Origin: CAYZUE01 sp964481825
Lineage (GTDB): Archaea > Hydrothermarchaeota > Hydrothermarchaeia > Hydrothermarchaeales > JALUUU01
Reading direction: 5' to 3'
Length of the DNA: 24,400 nucleotides
NCBI GenBank assembly: GCA_964481825.1
Contig: CAYZUE010000011.1
Coordinates: 1 to 24,400 of the forward strand
Part shown: in pieces, positions 1-7,892 of the stretch
Position numbering within the stretch: the stretch's first letter is position 1
Layout of the letters: each line of letters begins with the position of its first letter
The notes under the pieces: model-generated
What the model saw: the letters and a program-made list of their open reading frames with translations, nothing else
Database searches by the model: none
What the model was told of the DNA's origin: nothing
Position numbers and translations under genes: made by a program

Positions 1-2
1 CA

Positions 3-209
3 ACTGTTAATGTGGGCGATAGAGTTGAGGTTTTAGGAACTTTAAAACCTGATTATCAGTTTTTGGCTGAGAAAACTATTGTTAGTACTAAATGGAATCA
101 TTATCTTATTTATATAAGATCGATCATTGCTATTCCATTAGTGTTGTTCTTGTTTTTTAGAAAATGGCGATTTGATTTTAATTATTTACGATTTAGGGAG
201 AGTGAATAA
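3..209 (+). CDS. OB-fold membrane protein, C-terminal fragment
   Basis: The frame is open to the left edge, so the start is missing; a GTG at 12 is internal to the frame and is probably not the true start. The visible 68 residues begin with an OB-fold-like beta segment (VGDRVEVLGTL) and continue into one hydrophobic helix (about residues 36-51) followed by a basic, aromatic tail (FRKWRF). Archaeal proteins with an OB-fold next to a C-terminal membrane anchor commonly end this way, but the exact function is unknown. The TAA stop overlaps the ATG of the next gene (TAATG at 207-211), so the two are translationally coupled. The identification rests on a short piece. Confidence 0.6.
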   Translation, partial: TVNVGDRVEVLGTLKPDYQFLAEKTIVSTKWNHYLIYIRSIIAIPLVLFLFFRKWRFDFNYLRFRESE

Positions 210-700
210 TGCCTGATTGGCTTGCCCATGTACTAGCTGCGGCTATTCTATGGAAACTTCTAATTCATAAATTTAATTTTGATAGTAAGTTTATTCCAAT
301 TATTATGGTAGGTGCATTAATTCCTGATGCTGAAAAAATGGGATTGCTGTTGTATGTTTTAGCTGAAATCGACATAGGGTATTTTTTAAAACCACTTCAT
401 TCTATATTTGGCTCTATTTTACTTGCAGGTATCATATCTTTATTTTTTTATGACTCTAAGCGAATAATGACTATTCTTTGTTTGGGAATTGGTACACACT
501 TATCTCTAGATTTGTTAATGTCTCACATAACAGGAGGTGAAATTCTCCTATTATTTCCTTTTAGTTTTAATATGTATCAGCTGAATCTAATTCAAACTGA
601 TAATTATTTTCCAGCATTGATAACAGTACTACTAGCATTTTTAATCATTATCTATGAGAGAATTAGTCGGCATAATAAAGATACCTCAGGTTCATCGTAG
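209..700 (+). CDS. YdjM/DUF457-type membrane metal-dependent hydrolase
   Basis: The 163-residue integral membrane protein has four hydrophobic segments and the conserved polar residues of the YdjM/LexA-regulated membrane hydrolase family (PF04307): PDWLAH at the N-terminus, an IPDAEK motif near residue 39, PLHS near 64 and GTHLSLD near residue 100. These His and Asp residues face the membrane surface in the family and are thought to bind a metal; the substrate is not known, although membrane lipid hydrolysis is often suggested. Its ATG overlaps the stop of the OB-fold gene by one base, which fixes the start. The next gene is convergent and begins its own frame 26 bp away. Confidence 0.8.
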   Translation: MPDWLAHVLAAAILWKLLIHKFNFDSKFIPIIMVGALIPDAEKMGLLLYVLAEIDIGYFLKPLHSIFGSILLAGIISLFFYDSKRIMTILCLGIGTHLSLDLLMSHITGGEILLLFPFSFNMYQLNLIQTDNYFPALITVLLAFLIIIYERISRHNKDTSGSS

Positions 701-726
701 GTACATAATGTTCTATAAAATAAATG

Positions 727-2061
727 CTAGATTGAAATTTTTAACGATTCGGTTTCTATTCTATCAACCACTTTTTCAATCCCTTCACCTTTCCAGTTAC
801 CTTCAACAAGATAATTAAATCTCAGATAATAAACAAATTTATCGATTAAATTTTTATTAACAGGAGTTATCAGTGCTTTCCTGATGTAATCCTTTAACTT
901 ATCTAATTCTTGTACATTGTACATTATTTCATCGATGTTACAGAAATGGTCTCCTAGTACAATAACTGCCTTATGATAAATCAAGGCTTCCATTCCAACA
1001 GTAGAGTTAATAGTTATAATAAGGGATGTTTTATCCAGTATCTTTTTAATATCAAATTTTCGAATCCAGATTATATCTTGATACTTTTTTTTTAAATCTC
1101 TATAGCTAACACTACCAACTTCCTGGGGGTGTTCTTTAACAACTATCTTATAATCTGGAGCAGCAGTTTTTATAGCATCGTAACATAAACTTATCAGATT
1201 TTCCATATTATCTATTCCACTTGAATTAACCAAAACCTGTGTATCGTGGCGTGCTTGAAGAGGTATAAAAATGAATTTATCTGGAAGACGTATTCTATCT
1301 GTTTTCCAAAGGAATTTTCTGTGGATCAGCCTATAAAAACTAGATAATATGCTAAAAATGTTAGATTGTGCGGATTCAGGATTAGTTTGTCTGTAAAAAA
1401 AACTTCGGGTATAGATTTCATAGAAAATCTTTTCAAATAATCCCGTAGGTCCGAGGTCTTCAAGGGGTTTAGATAAGTTAGTAGATTTTGTTTTTTTATA
1501 TTCTTTACAGAACATTTCAAATTTAGGTTTGTTTATCTTAACTTTTTCATAAAATTTCTTTGTTTTTGTTTGAAGAGAATTATTGCAACTAACTCCAGAA
1601 GAATCGATTTGTAGTGTTCCTTGGAAAAAACCATTTTCCCAGTATAAAATCTTTTGATTTCTCTTTGCAGCATACTTAGCACATCCTTGCACTAAACCTG
1701 AATCACAAAGAATTATTACTAGATCTATTTTATATTTGTCATAAAATTCTTCAAAATATTGAGTTAAAATTTTCGCTCTATTTATAAAGCTGAGTTCTAA
1801 TTTCTTATTTTTACTATAATTGAATTTTATAATATCATTAATTTGCTCCGAATTGATAGAACATTCGTCTGGGTTGAATTTTTTTAGATCTTCCATTCTT
1901 ATAGGATAATGTTTGAATCCCAATTTTTCAGCCCACTTTCGGACTTTCAAATCAAAAATAAATGGAAATGTAGTGTTATCTCTCTTATTCAATTCATCAC
2001 TTATTCGTTTAATAAAATGTATTGATGGAGACTCTATTATGGCAACGTTCATATTTCTCAT
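727..2061 (-). CDS. KpsS/KpsC-like capsule Kdo-transferase
   Basis: This 444-residue protein belongs to the Capsule_synth family (PF05159), which holds the KpsS and KpsC beta-Kdo transferases that build the Kdo linker between lipid and capsule in bacterial group 2 capsules. Visible family signatures are YWENGFFQGTLQIDSSGV (about residues 140-157), FIPLQARHDTQ (265-275), the basic KEHP motif (309-312) and INSTVGMEAL (351-360), the last two forming the nucleotide-sugar site in related enzymes. The length suits single-module KpsS rather than two-module KpsC. An AAGGAG Shine-Dalgarno 5 nt before the ATG at 2061 supports the start. It is the last gene of the Kdo operon, 100 bp after kdsB, and probably uses the CMP-Kdo made by its neighbours. 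The acceptor (an archaeal polar lipid or a glycan) is not known. It could instead transfer another ulosonic acid. Confidence 0.8.
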   Translation of the reverse strand: MRNMNVAIIESPSIHFIKRISDELNKRDNTTFPFIFDLKVRKWAEKLGFKHYPIRMEDLKKFNPDECSINSEQINDIIKFNYSKNKKLELSFINRAKILTQYFEEFYDKYKIDLVIILCDSGLVQGCAKYAAKRNQKILYWENGFFQGTLQIDSSGVSCNNSLQTKTKKFYEKVKINKPKFEMFCKEYKKTKSTNLSKPLEDLGPTGLFEKIFYEIYTRSFFYRQTNPESAQSNIFSILSSFYRLIHRKFLWKTDRIRLPDKFIFIPLQARHDTQVLVNSSGIDNMENLISLCYDAIKTAAPDYKIVVKEHPQEVGSVSYRDLKKKYQDIIWIRKFDIKKILDKTSLIITINSTVGMEALIYHKAVIVLGDHFCNIDEIMYNVQELDKLKDYIRKALITPVNKNLIDKFVYYLRFNYLVEGNWKGEGIEKVVDRIETESLKISI

Positions 2062-2161
2062 CTGTTCTCCTTCTAGTCCATTTGTCCAATTCTTATTTTA
2101 AGTTTGTTTAATAAATAACCGTTAAATTCTTTAAGTGCAGTAAGTCTAGTAATCAAATAAG

Positions 2162-2884
2162 TTAGTATCTACCCTCTATTAAAGACGTTACTCGTCTTAC
2201 GTCATCGAGTGTATCAACTCCTTGAGACTGATTCTGTGTTTCTACCACTTTAATTTTCCATCCATTTTCTAATACACGAAGCTGTTCGAGAGACTCAATT
2301 TTTTCTAAATTCGAAGGACTCATCTGACTAAATTTTATGAGGAAATCTTTTTTATAAGCATATAAACCTATGTGCTTGTAAATATTTTTATAACCAATTG
2401 AATGAGGTATGATAGATCTGGAGAAATAAAGGGCATTATCCTCTAAGTCTGTAACAACTTTCACTATATTGGGATTCTCAATATCTTCTTTATTTTTAAT
2501 CTTACATTTTAAAGTACTCATCACTACATCTTCATTGATGATAGGTGAAACCAGCTCTTCAATCATTCTCGGTTTTACCAGGGGTTCATCTCCTTGGACA
2601 TTTACTATTATTTCTGCTTTCAATCTCTTCGCAACTTCCGCGATTCTATCTGTTCCCGACCTATGTTTACCGGAAGTCATTCGAGCATTTCCGCCAAACC
2701 CTATAATTGTATCAAATATCCTCTTGTCATCTGTTGCAACAATTACGTCACTAATTCCAACCGCTTTTTGGGATTGCTCGTATACATGTTGAATCATTGG
2801 CTTCCCAGCTATTTTGATTAATGGTTTCCCCTTTAGTCTAGTGGACCCATATCTAGAAGGTATTATTATTATGATTTCTGGCAT
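2162..2884 (-). CDS. kdsB: CMP-Kdo synthetase (3-deoxy-manno-octulosonate cytidylyltransferase)
   Basis: The 240-residue protein activates Kdo with CTP to give CMP-Kdo and pyrophosphate. It shows the full KdsB pattern: IPSRYGSTRLKGKPL at the nucleotide-binding N-terminus, VATDD, SGTDRIAE, VNVQGDEPLV (94-103), YFSRSIIP, and the two Kdo-contact segments KHIGLYAY (H171, Y175) and ESLEQLR (E200, Q201). Length matches the family (about 245). It lies 73 bp downstream of kdsA and 100 bp upstream of the KpsS-like transferase, so substrate and product genes are adjacent. The ribosome binding site is weak (GTGGA). A paralogue lies at 16440-17177; this copy keeps the classical Kdo-binding residues and is the better candidate for true CMP-Kdo synthesis. 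Confidence 0.92.
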   Translation of the reverse strand: MPEIIIIIPSRYGSTRLKGKPLIKIAGKPMIQHVYEQSQKAVGISDVIVATDDKRIFDTIIGFGGNARMTSGKHRSGTDRIAEVAKRLKAEIIVNVQGDEPLVKPRMIEELVSPIINEDVVMSTLKCKIKNKEDIENPNIVKVVTDLEDNALYFSRSIIPHSIGYKNIYKHIGLYAYKKDFLIKFSQMSPSNLEKIESLEQLRVLENGWKIKVVETQNQSQGVDTLDDVRRVTSLIEGRY

Positions 2885-2957
2885 TTTTCCACTTTTTTTT
2901 TAAATATTGAAATCTTCTTGAAAAATCTTGATTTGTGTGCAGATTTGAATGAAATTT

Positions 2958-3788
2958 CTATTTCCACTTCCTTACAACATCATCAAGCGTTTTCATCTGT
3001 TCTAACATTTTTGGTAAATTGCTTAATCTTATCATACTTGATGAATCGCAAAGAGCTTGAGTTGGATTTAAATGTGTTTCTAGAAATAAAGCGTCTACAC
3101 CGCATGCAACAGCGGCTCTTATTAAATTCAGTGCAAGTTCTGGTTGACCACCCTTCGGGTCCTCGCTTGGAATTCCTGGATTTCTAACCGTGTGGGCGAT
3201 GTCAAAAACAACAGGATACCCATATTTTCTGAGTATTGGAAAAGATCTCATGTCCACTATAAGATTATTATATCCAAAAGATGTTCCTCTTTCTGTTAAT
3301 AATATATTATCGTTATTACTATTCTTAAATTTTTCAATTACAGATTTCATATCCCATGGAGATAGAAATTGGCCCTTCTTTATATTTGTAGGTTTATTAG
3401 TTTTTCCTACTGCTTGAGCTAAACTTGTTTGTCGACATAAAAACGCTGGTATTTGAATCATATCCAAAACATCAGCACAAGCTTTCACTTCATCAACGCT
3501 ATGAACATCGGATATTACTGGTACACCAATTTCGTCTTTTATCCTTTTTAAGATTCTTAATCCTTCTTTTAATCCTGGGCCTCTGTATGTGGAATGGAGA
3601 GATCTATTATCTTTATTATAGGATGATTTGAAAACAAATGGAATATCCAACTTGTCGGTTATCGCTTTTAGTTTTTTAGCAGTTTCTAGGCTTTCTTTTT
3701 CACTTTCAATAACACAGGGGCCTGCAATCAATGCCATAGGGTGGCCATCGCCTATGTAAAAGTCAGCTACTCTAACCTTTTTTGGCAT
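2958..3788 (-). CDS. kdsA: Kdo-8-phosphate synthase, metal-dependent class
   Basis: The 276-residue TIM-barrel enzyme condenses phosphoenolpyruvate with D-arabinose 5-phosphate to give Kdo 8-phosphate. Motifs are IAGPCVIES, FKSSYNKDNRS, IQIPAFLCRQT, KKGQFLSPWDM, TERGTSFGYNNL and the GG loop near residue 213. C25, H199, E237 and D248 sit where the metal ligands C11, H185, E222 and D233 lie in the Aquifex aeolicus enzyme, with almost identical spacing, so this is the metallo class rather than the E. coli type, which lacks the Cys. A TTGGAG Shine-Dalgarno 5-6 nt before the ATG supports the start. The upstream transaldolase-CBS gene ends 17 bp away. DAHP synthase of the same superfamily is the main alternative, but KANRS/NKDNRS and the C-terminal CDSSS segment favour KdsA. 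Confidence 0.93.
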   Translation of the reverse strand: MPKKVRVADFYIGDGHPMALIAGPCVIESEKESLETAKKLKAITDKLDIPFVFKSSYNKDNRSLHSTYRGPGLKEGLRILKRIKDEIGVPVISDVHSVDEVKACADVLDMIQIPAFLCRQTSLAQAVGKTNKPTNIKKGQFLSPWDMKSVIEKFKNSNNDNILLTERGTSFGYNNLIVDMRSFPILRKYGYPVVFDIAHTVRNPGIPSEDPKGGQPELALNLIRAAVACGVDALFLETHLNPTQALCDSSSMIRLSNLPKMLEQMKTLDDVVRKWK

Positions 3789-3805
3789 TTTTTCTCCAAG
3801 ATAAA

Positions 3806-4819
3806 CTACAGAACTCCTTTTTCAAATAAGTCGTGAACTATGATCATACCTACTGGTTTATTATCATCATTAGTTACAATGATGTTCACAATTTTTCTTT
3901 TATCTGAGATTTTAGCTATTTCAACGGCTTTTTCATTTTTTCCAATTGAGATGGGATTTTTTGTCATTACCTTAGACATTGGGAATTCCAGAATATCTTC
4001 TTTCTCTATTTTCCTACGCAAATCTCCATCAGTAAATATACCTACTAACTCCCCATTATTATTCACAACACTTATTGCCCCAATTTTTTTGGAAGTCATT
4101 ATAACAAGAGCATCTTTTACAGGTTTGTCTTCTCGAATTATTGGATTTCTTGTTACTATATCCGTTGCACGAAGTAATGTTTTATTCATATCATATGAGA
4201 ATTTCTTTAATCCAATATCCGATAGTGGATGGTTCACTAATAATTTCAACACATAGAAAGGGATTGTAATAGCGTCTGCTCCAATCAATGATGCCTGTTT
4301 AACATGGTCTGGATGTCTAACACTAGAAACCATAATTTTGGTGTCATACCCATTTTTATCTAACACTGTTCGTATATCCCGAATTAATTCCATTCCATCA
4401 TGACCTTTATCATACAGTCGACCTACTAATGGACACACGTATGAGGCTCCACCTTCAGCTGCTAAAAGGGCTTGATTTACAGAGAAAATTAGATGTAAAT
4501 TAGTTTTAATTCCTTTTTTTTTCAGTTTTTCTGCGGCTTTAATTCCATCCCAATTCATCGGAATTTTCATTACAATGTTTTTGTGGATTTTATTGAGCCT
4601 AATTGATTCTTTTACAATTTCATTAGCATTCCTACCCATTGCTTCTGCATGAACCATAAAATCTTTTTTAATATTACACATTTCAAGAAGAGATTTATCA
4701 ACATCTTTAATCCCGTATCTAACTAAGAAAGTAGGATTGGTTGTAACACCATGGATAATTCCTAGTTTTACAGAATTTTTGATTTCTTCTATATCAGCGC
4801 TATCTATAAAAAATTCCAA
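3806..4819 (-). CDS. Transaldolase-like domain fused to a KdsD-type CBS pair
   Basis: This 337-residue protein is a fusion. Residues 1-215 align without gaps to fructose-6-phosphate aldolase/small transaldolase: D6, TTNP (26-29), the Schiff-base lysine K85 (MKIP), R134 and S166 are present. Position 59 is Glu, as in true transaldolases, while 129 is Cys and 131 is Leu instead of the Ala and Tyr of E. coli FSA. Residues 218-337 are two CBS modules. The first contains VGIFTDGDLRRK and the second ends in VGMIIVHDLFEKGVL, both hallmarks of KdsD/KpsF arabinose-5-phosphate isomerase. In KdsD these follow a SIS isomerase domain; here the SIS domain is replaced. Start is TTG at 4819, preceded by AGGAG. 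It sits between kdsC and kdsA, so it probably supplies arabinose 5-phosphate, perhaps from glycolaldehyde and glyceraldehyde 3-phosphate. That reaction is inferred. Confidence 0.88.
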   Translation of the reverse strand: MEFFIDSADIEEIKNSVKLGIIHGVTTNPTFLVRYGIKDVDKSLLEMCNIKKDFMVHAEAMGRNANEIVKESIRLNKIHKNIVMKIPMNWDGIKAAEKLKKKGIKTNLHLIFSVNQALLAAEGGASYVCPLVGRLYDKGHDGMELIRDIRTVLDKNGYDTKIMVSSVRHPDHVKQASLIGADAITIPFYVLKLLVNHPLSDIGLKKFSYDMNKTLLRATDIVTRNPIIREDKPVKDALVIMTSKKIGAISVVNNNGELVGIFTDGDLRRKIEKEDILEFPMSKVMTKNPISIGKNEKAVEIAKISDKRKIVNIIVTNDDNKPVGMIIVHDLFEKGVL

Positions 4820-4850
4820 TTTTTTCTCCTCTAACTATTTTAAATCTAGT

Positions 4851-5402
4851 TTATTGTGAACCTCTGTATTGTTTAATTAATTTGTCCCATTTTTTTTGCG
4901 ATTTGAGTATTAATTCAATTGTTTCCCTCACCGCACCGTTACCTCCAGTGTTTACGGTAATATAATCCGCCATTTCTTTCACTTCTTTGGCAGCATTTGA
5001 AACAGCAATCTTAAAACCAGTTTTCCTGAAAGGTATAAGTTCCATTATATCATCCCCCATGTATGCCACTTCATTTTTCTCAATCCCATATTTTGTTATC
5101 TAATGCATTTATGTTTTTTCCTTATCTTTTGAGTTCTGATAAACTTCTTCTATTCCAAGTTCCTTTGCTCGCCGACTAACAGACCTTGATTTTCTTCCAG
5201 TTATAAATGCAACAATCAAACCAGCTTGTTTTGCAAGATTAATTCCCATTCCGTCTTGCACATTAAAAAATTTTATTTCTTCTTTAACCCCCAATATGAT
5301 ATTCCCATCTGTAAGCACTCCGTCTACATCCATCGCAATCAACTTAATTTTATTTGCTTTTAAATTAAGTTTTTGCCAATTTTTTTTTTCATCAGTTAAC
5401 AT
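4851..5402 (-). pseudogene. kdsC: Kdo-8-phosphate phosphatase gene, disrupted by two compensating indels
   Basis: Two pieces of one HAD phosphatase lie in the same frame but are separated by TAA (5109-5111) and TAG. The first piece (5109-5402) has the nucleophile motif DVDGVLTDG and TGRKSRSV; the second (4851-5096 as readable frame) has VAYMGDD, ADYITVNTGGNGAVRE and a typical KdsC C-terminus. The neighbouring frame between the T6 run at 5114-5119 and the T4 run at 5091-5094 reads NINALDNK, which fits the KdsC pattern KDK..AL...YGI. Thus one base missing in the first run and one extra in the second would restore about 180 residues. Either the gene is recently inactivated or both are homopolymer base-calling errors; the intact flanks favour error. 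The enzyme would convert Kdo 8-phosphate to Kdo. It is the first gene of the Kdo operon. Confidence 0.85.
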
Positions 5403-5758
5403 ACCATCAACAGCTTAATTTTCAATGTTCATAATTTATTTTATTCTTGTGGGTAGCAATCTAAATAATCCCCTTTGAAAATTCTATACCCCTTTAATTT
5501 GATTAAAGGGTGTTCATTGTGTTATAATTGTTTCTATTCAATATTTTAATTCTTAATATTTTTACCTCGAATACAAGTACATCAAACCAATCTAATGCCC
5601 GAATTATATCTTAAGCATTTCCCCCCCTTGATATTGGATATTTAAGACTAAATAATTTCAGAAAAACATAAATGCGAAATATGGAAAAATATGCTAATCA
5701 AACGTTTAACAATTAGTTTTATATTGATAAATAATAACTCTAATTAGGAAGGATCCAA
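5403..5758. promoter_or_regulatory. Divergent intergenic region between the Kdo operon and the SPASM gene
   Basis: These 356 bp carry no convincing gene. On the kdsC side there is a perfect 9-bp inverted repeat, CCCTTTAAT (5490-5498) and ATTAAAGGG (5502-5510), with a TTG loop, next to TCCCCTTTGAA (5469-5479) and ATTCTAT (5481-5487). A TATA-like GTTATAATTG (about 5520-5529) lies about 25 nt upstream of the repeat when read toward kdsC, so the repeat would sit at the predicted transcription start like an operator. On the other side TTTTATATT (5717-5725) is a good archaeal TATA box 34-42 nt before the gene at 5759. The middle is featureless AT-rich sequence with a C7 run at 5621-5627. Confidence 0.5.
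5717..5725 (+). promoter_or_regulatory. TATA box of the SPASM gene
   Basis: TTTTATATT fits the archaeal TATA consensus. A start about 25 nt downstream would leave a leader of roughly 10-15 nt holding the ribosome binding site AGGAAGGA (5747-5753) before the TTG at 5759. Confidence 0.5.
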
Positions 5759-6721
5759 TTGATTGGGGATGATAACATACTCTTAAATCCATTTGATAAA
5801 ATTTTCAAACAGGAACGGTTTTTATTTCCCTATAACTATGGATTAAGTGATTTTCCTTTTTATGTTGATATTGAAGCTACGAATGATTGTAATTTTGATT
5901 GTTTAATGTGTTCTAGATCATTTATGAAAAGAGATAATGGGTTTATGGACTTTGATACTTTTAAAAAAATCGTAGACGAAATTTCTTTGTACAATTCTGG
6001 TATACGATTCGTTAGACACGGCGAACCATTTTTACATCCTAAAATATTAAAAATGGTAAATTATGCAGAGAATAAAGGAGTACTTACATTTATATCAACA
6101 AATGGCAGTATTTTATCAGAAAAAATTGCTAATATTTTAGAATCTAAACTTAGTGTACTTAGATTTTCGTTTCAAGGAATTGATAAAAAAAGCTATGAAT
6201 TGATGCGGAATAATAAAAGATATGATACCGTTGTTCAAAATATAAAAAAATTAGTTAAAGAAAGAAAAAGATTTCAATCTCGAAAACCATTTGTCATTGT
6301 AAATACCACTGTTACAAATGAAAACAGTTCTGATATTAAAAACTTCGAGGAATATTGGAATAAAATTGTTGATAAAGTTGAAATTGGATGGACATCGTTT
6401 GCCCGATTAGAAACTACTGTTAATCGAATAAAACATTTAATTCCCACAGAAAGTCTACATCGGACTTATACCCCCTGTACAGAAGTAAGAACAAAATTAT
6501 CAATAAATTGGAATGGTGATATTACCCCATGTTGTGAAGATATTAATGGTGAATTGGTATTAGGAAATATTCATTCAATGTCACTTCTTGATGCATGGCA
6601 AAGTAACAGTCTAAATAATTTAAGAGAGTTAGTGGGTAAAAAACTGTTGCTAAATAAAATTCCGCATTGTAGCAATTGCTATAAAACTACCAATAAGTTT
6701 AATGAATTGAAAAAAAAGTAA
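5759..6721 (+). CDS. Radical SAM protein with SPASM domain
   Basis: The 320-residue protein has the radical SAM cluster motif CxxxCxxC at C44, C48 and C51 (CNFDCLMC) in an N-terminal partial TIM barrel, followed by a SPASM region with C240, C258, C259, C304 and C307, enough for one auxiliary iron-sulfur cluster. SPASM enzymes modify peptides, proteins or small molecules including sugars; the substrate here cannot be read from sequence. The start is TTG at 5759, chosen because AGGAAGGA ends 5-6 nt upstream and a TATA box precedes it; the next in-frame Met is well inside the motif region. It is on the plus strand, alone, between the Kdo operon and a GT4 gene, so a role in modifying a surface glycan or its carrier is a guess from context only. 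Confidence 0.82.
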   Translation: MIGDDNILLNPFDKIFKQERFLFPYNYGLSDFPFYVDIEATNDCNFDCLMCSRSFMKRDNGFMDFDTFKKIVDEISLYNSGIRFVRHGEPFLHPKILKMVNYAENKGVLTFISTNGSILSEKIANILESKLSVLRFSFQGIDKKSYELMRNNKRYDTVVQNIKKLVKERKRFQSRKPFVIVNTTVTNENSSDIKNFEEYWNKIVDKVEIGWTSFARLETTVNRIKHLIPTESLHRTYTPCTEVRTKLSINWNGDITPCCEDINGELVLGNIHSMSLLDAWQSNSLNNLRELVGKKLLLNKIPHCSNCYKTTNKFNELKKK

Positions 6722-6761
6722 ACAGGATTAGGTGGGGGGTGAGTTGGTAATATGTAAAACC

Positions 6762-7892
6762 CTATTTTTTTCCATTTATAATAGCTTTATATGTATCCAC
6801 TGTTTTCTGAATTATTTTCCCCCAATCATATTCTCGTGCTTTTTTCCTTGCTGATTCCCCCATTGTTTTTTGTAACTTACTATCTTTTAGAAGAATTAAT
6901 ATTTTATCTGCAAGGTCTTCAGCATTTTCAGTTTCAAACAAGTAACCTGTTTTTCCGTTTATAAGTACATCCGGTATTCCACTTACATTTGATGCAACAA
7001 CTGCTTTACCAGAAGCCATTGCTTCATATAATGTAATTGGCGAGTTTTCCCATCTTGAAGGAATTGCAACAATTTTAGAGCCTTTGAAATACTTGAATTT
7101 CTCTTTTTCACTTAAAAATCCCAAAAGTTTCACATTTTTTTCTAAATTTAATTTCTTTGTCAAGTCTTTTATACTATCCTCTCGTGGTCCATAACCCAAA
7201 ATATGTAGATTTATGTCATCATTATATTTTTTTACTATAGAAATAGCTTTGATTAAAACATCAATCCCCTTCACTTTTACTAGTCTGCCTACAAAAAGGA
7301 TATCCACTTTTTCTTTTGTAGGATTAATTTCTTGGATCTCTTCAAATTCAACCCCGTCTGGTATCACATAAATATTTGCATTTGTCCATCTACTGAGTAA
7401 TCTCTTTACATTTGGCGTTTCTACTATTACGTTATCTACTTTAGAAACAGCAAGTTTCTCCAATCTTGCTAAGTTAAAAATCTGAAAAAGAGAGGTGCCA
7501 TAATATTTACTTTTTATTTCATAAAATCTTTTTTCAAGTGATATCGTAGCAATCACTGTTAGTACAACTCGATAATTTATTTTTAAAAGAAGAGCCAAAG
7601 TTGGATTTGGAAAATGAGTACCTATAATATTAATTATGTCTGGCTTGATTTTTTTTGTTATTTTTAATATACGCCAAATTGCAAAAGGCACATTCAAGGG
7701 GAATAACTTCTTGTTAATGACATGAATTGTTAGATTTTCTTTTTTAAGTTCTCTATCCTCGTCACCAAAGGTAATAACATTTAATTTAATATCACTGTTT
7801 TTTGATAGATATTTTGCGTACATATAGGTGTACGTTGGTACGCCTCCATAAATTACACCTAATGGATATGTTCCTATAGCAAGAACTTTCAT
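6762..7892 (-). CDS. GT4 family glycosyltransferase
   Basis: This 376-residue GT-B enzyme transfers a sugar from a nucleotide donor to a growing glycan on the cytoplasmic side of the membrane. The N-terminal domain opens with the glycine-rich YGGVPTY loop (15-21). The C-terminal domain has the donor-site pattern LFVGRLVKVKGID (199-211), GYGPRED and the E-x7-E motif, E282 and E290 (ENSPITLYE), with EAMASGKAVVAS following. No membrane segment is evident. The ATG at 7892 has no clear Shine-Dalgarno. It is a single-gene unit facing away from the GT2-cupin-aminotransferase group, and shares the divergent 113-bp region. Donor and acceptor are unknown. Confidence 0.88.
   Translation of the reverse strand: MKVLAIGTYPLGVIYGGVPTYTYMYAKYLSKNSDIKLNVITFGDEDRELKKENLTIHVINKKLFPLNVPFAIWRILKITKKIKPDIINIIGTHFPNPTLALLLKINYRVVLTVIATISLEKRFYEIKSKYYGTSLFQIFNLARLEKLAVSKVDNVIVETPNVKRLLSRWTNANIYVIPDGVEFEEIQEINPTKEKVDILFVGRLVKVKGIDVLIKAISIVKKYNDDINLHILGYGPREDSIKDLTKKLNLEKNVKLLGFLSEKEKFKYFKGSKIVAIPSRWENSPITLYEAMASGKAVVASNVSGIPDVLINGKTGYLFETENAEDLADKILILLKDSKLQKTMGESARKKAREYDWGKIIQKTVDTYKAIINGKK

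Noticed and set aside
3840..4256. Long plus-strand open frame opposite the transaldolase-CBS gene
   Set aside because: It is an antisense shadow of a gene with clear domains and has no ribosome binding site or recognisable family. The same holds for other opposite-strand frames across the window.
5109..5120. Programmed frameshifting at the A6-C tract of kdsC
   Set aside because: The tract resembles AAAAAAC, but its phase is wrong for the standard X-XXY-YYZ heptamer, and a second shift in the opposite direction would be needed 20-25 nt later. Two indels or sequencing errors are simpler.
5621..5627. C7 run as a regulatory or phase-variable tract
   Set aside because: It lies in non-coding DNA, far from both starts, with no paired element; it could equally be chance.
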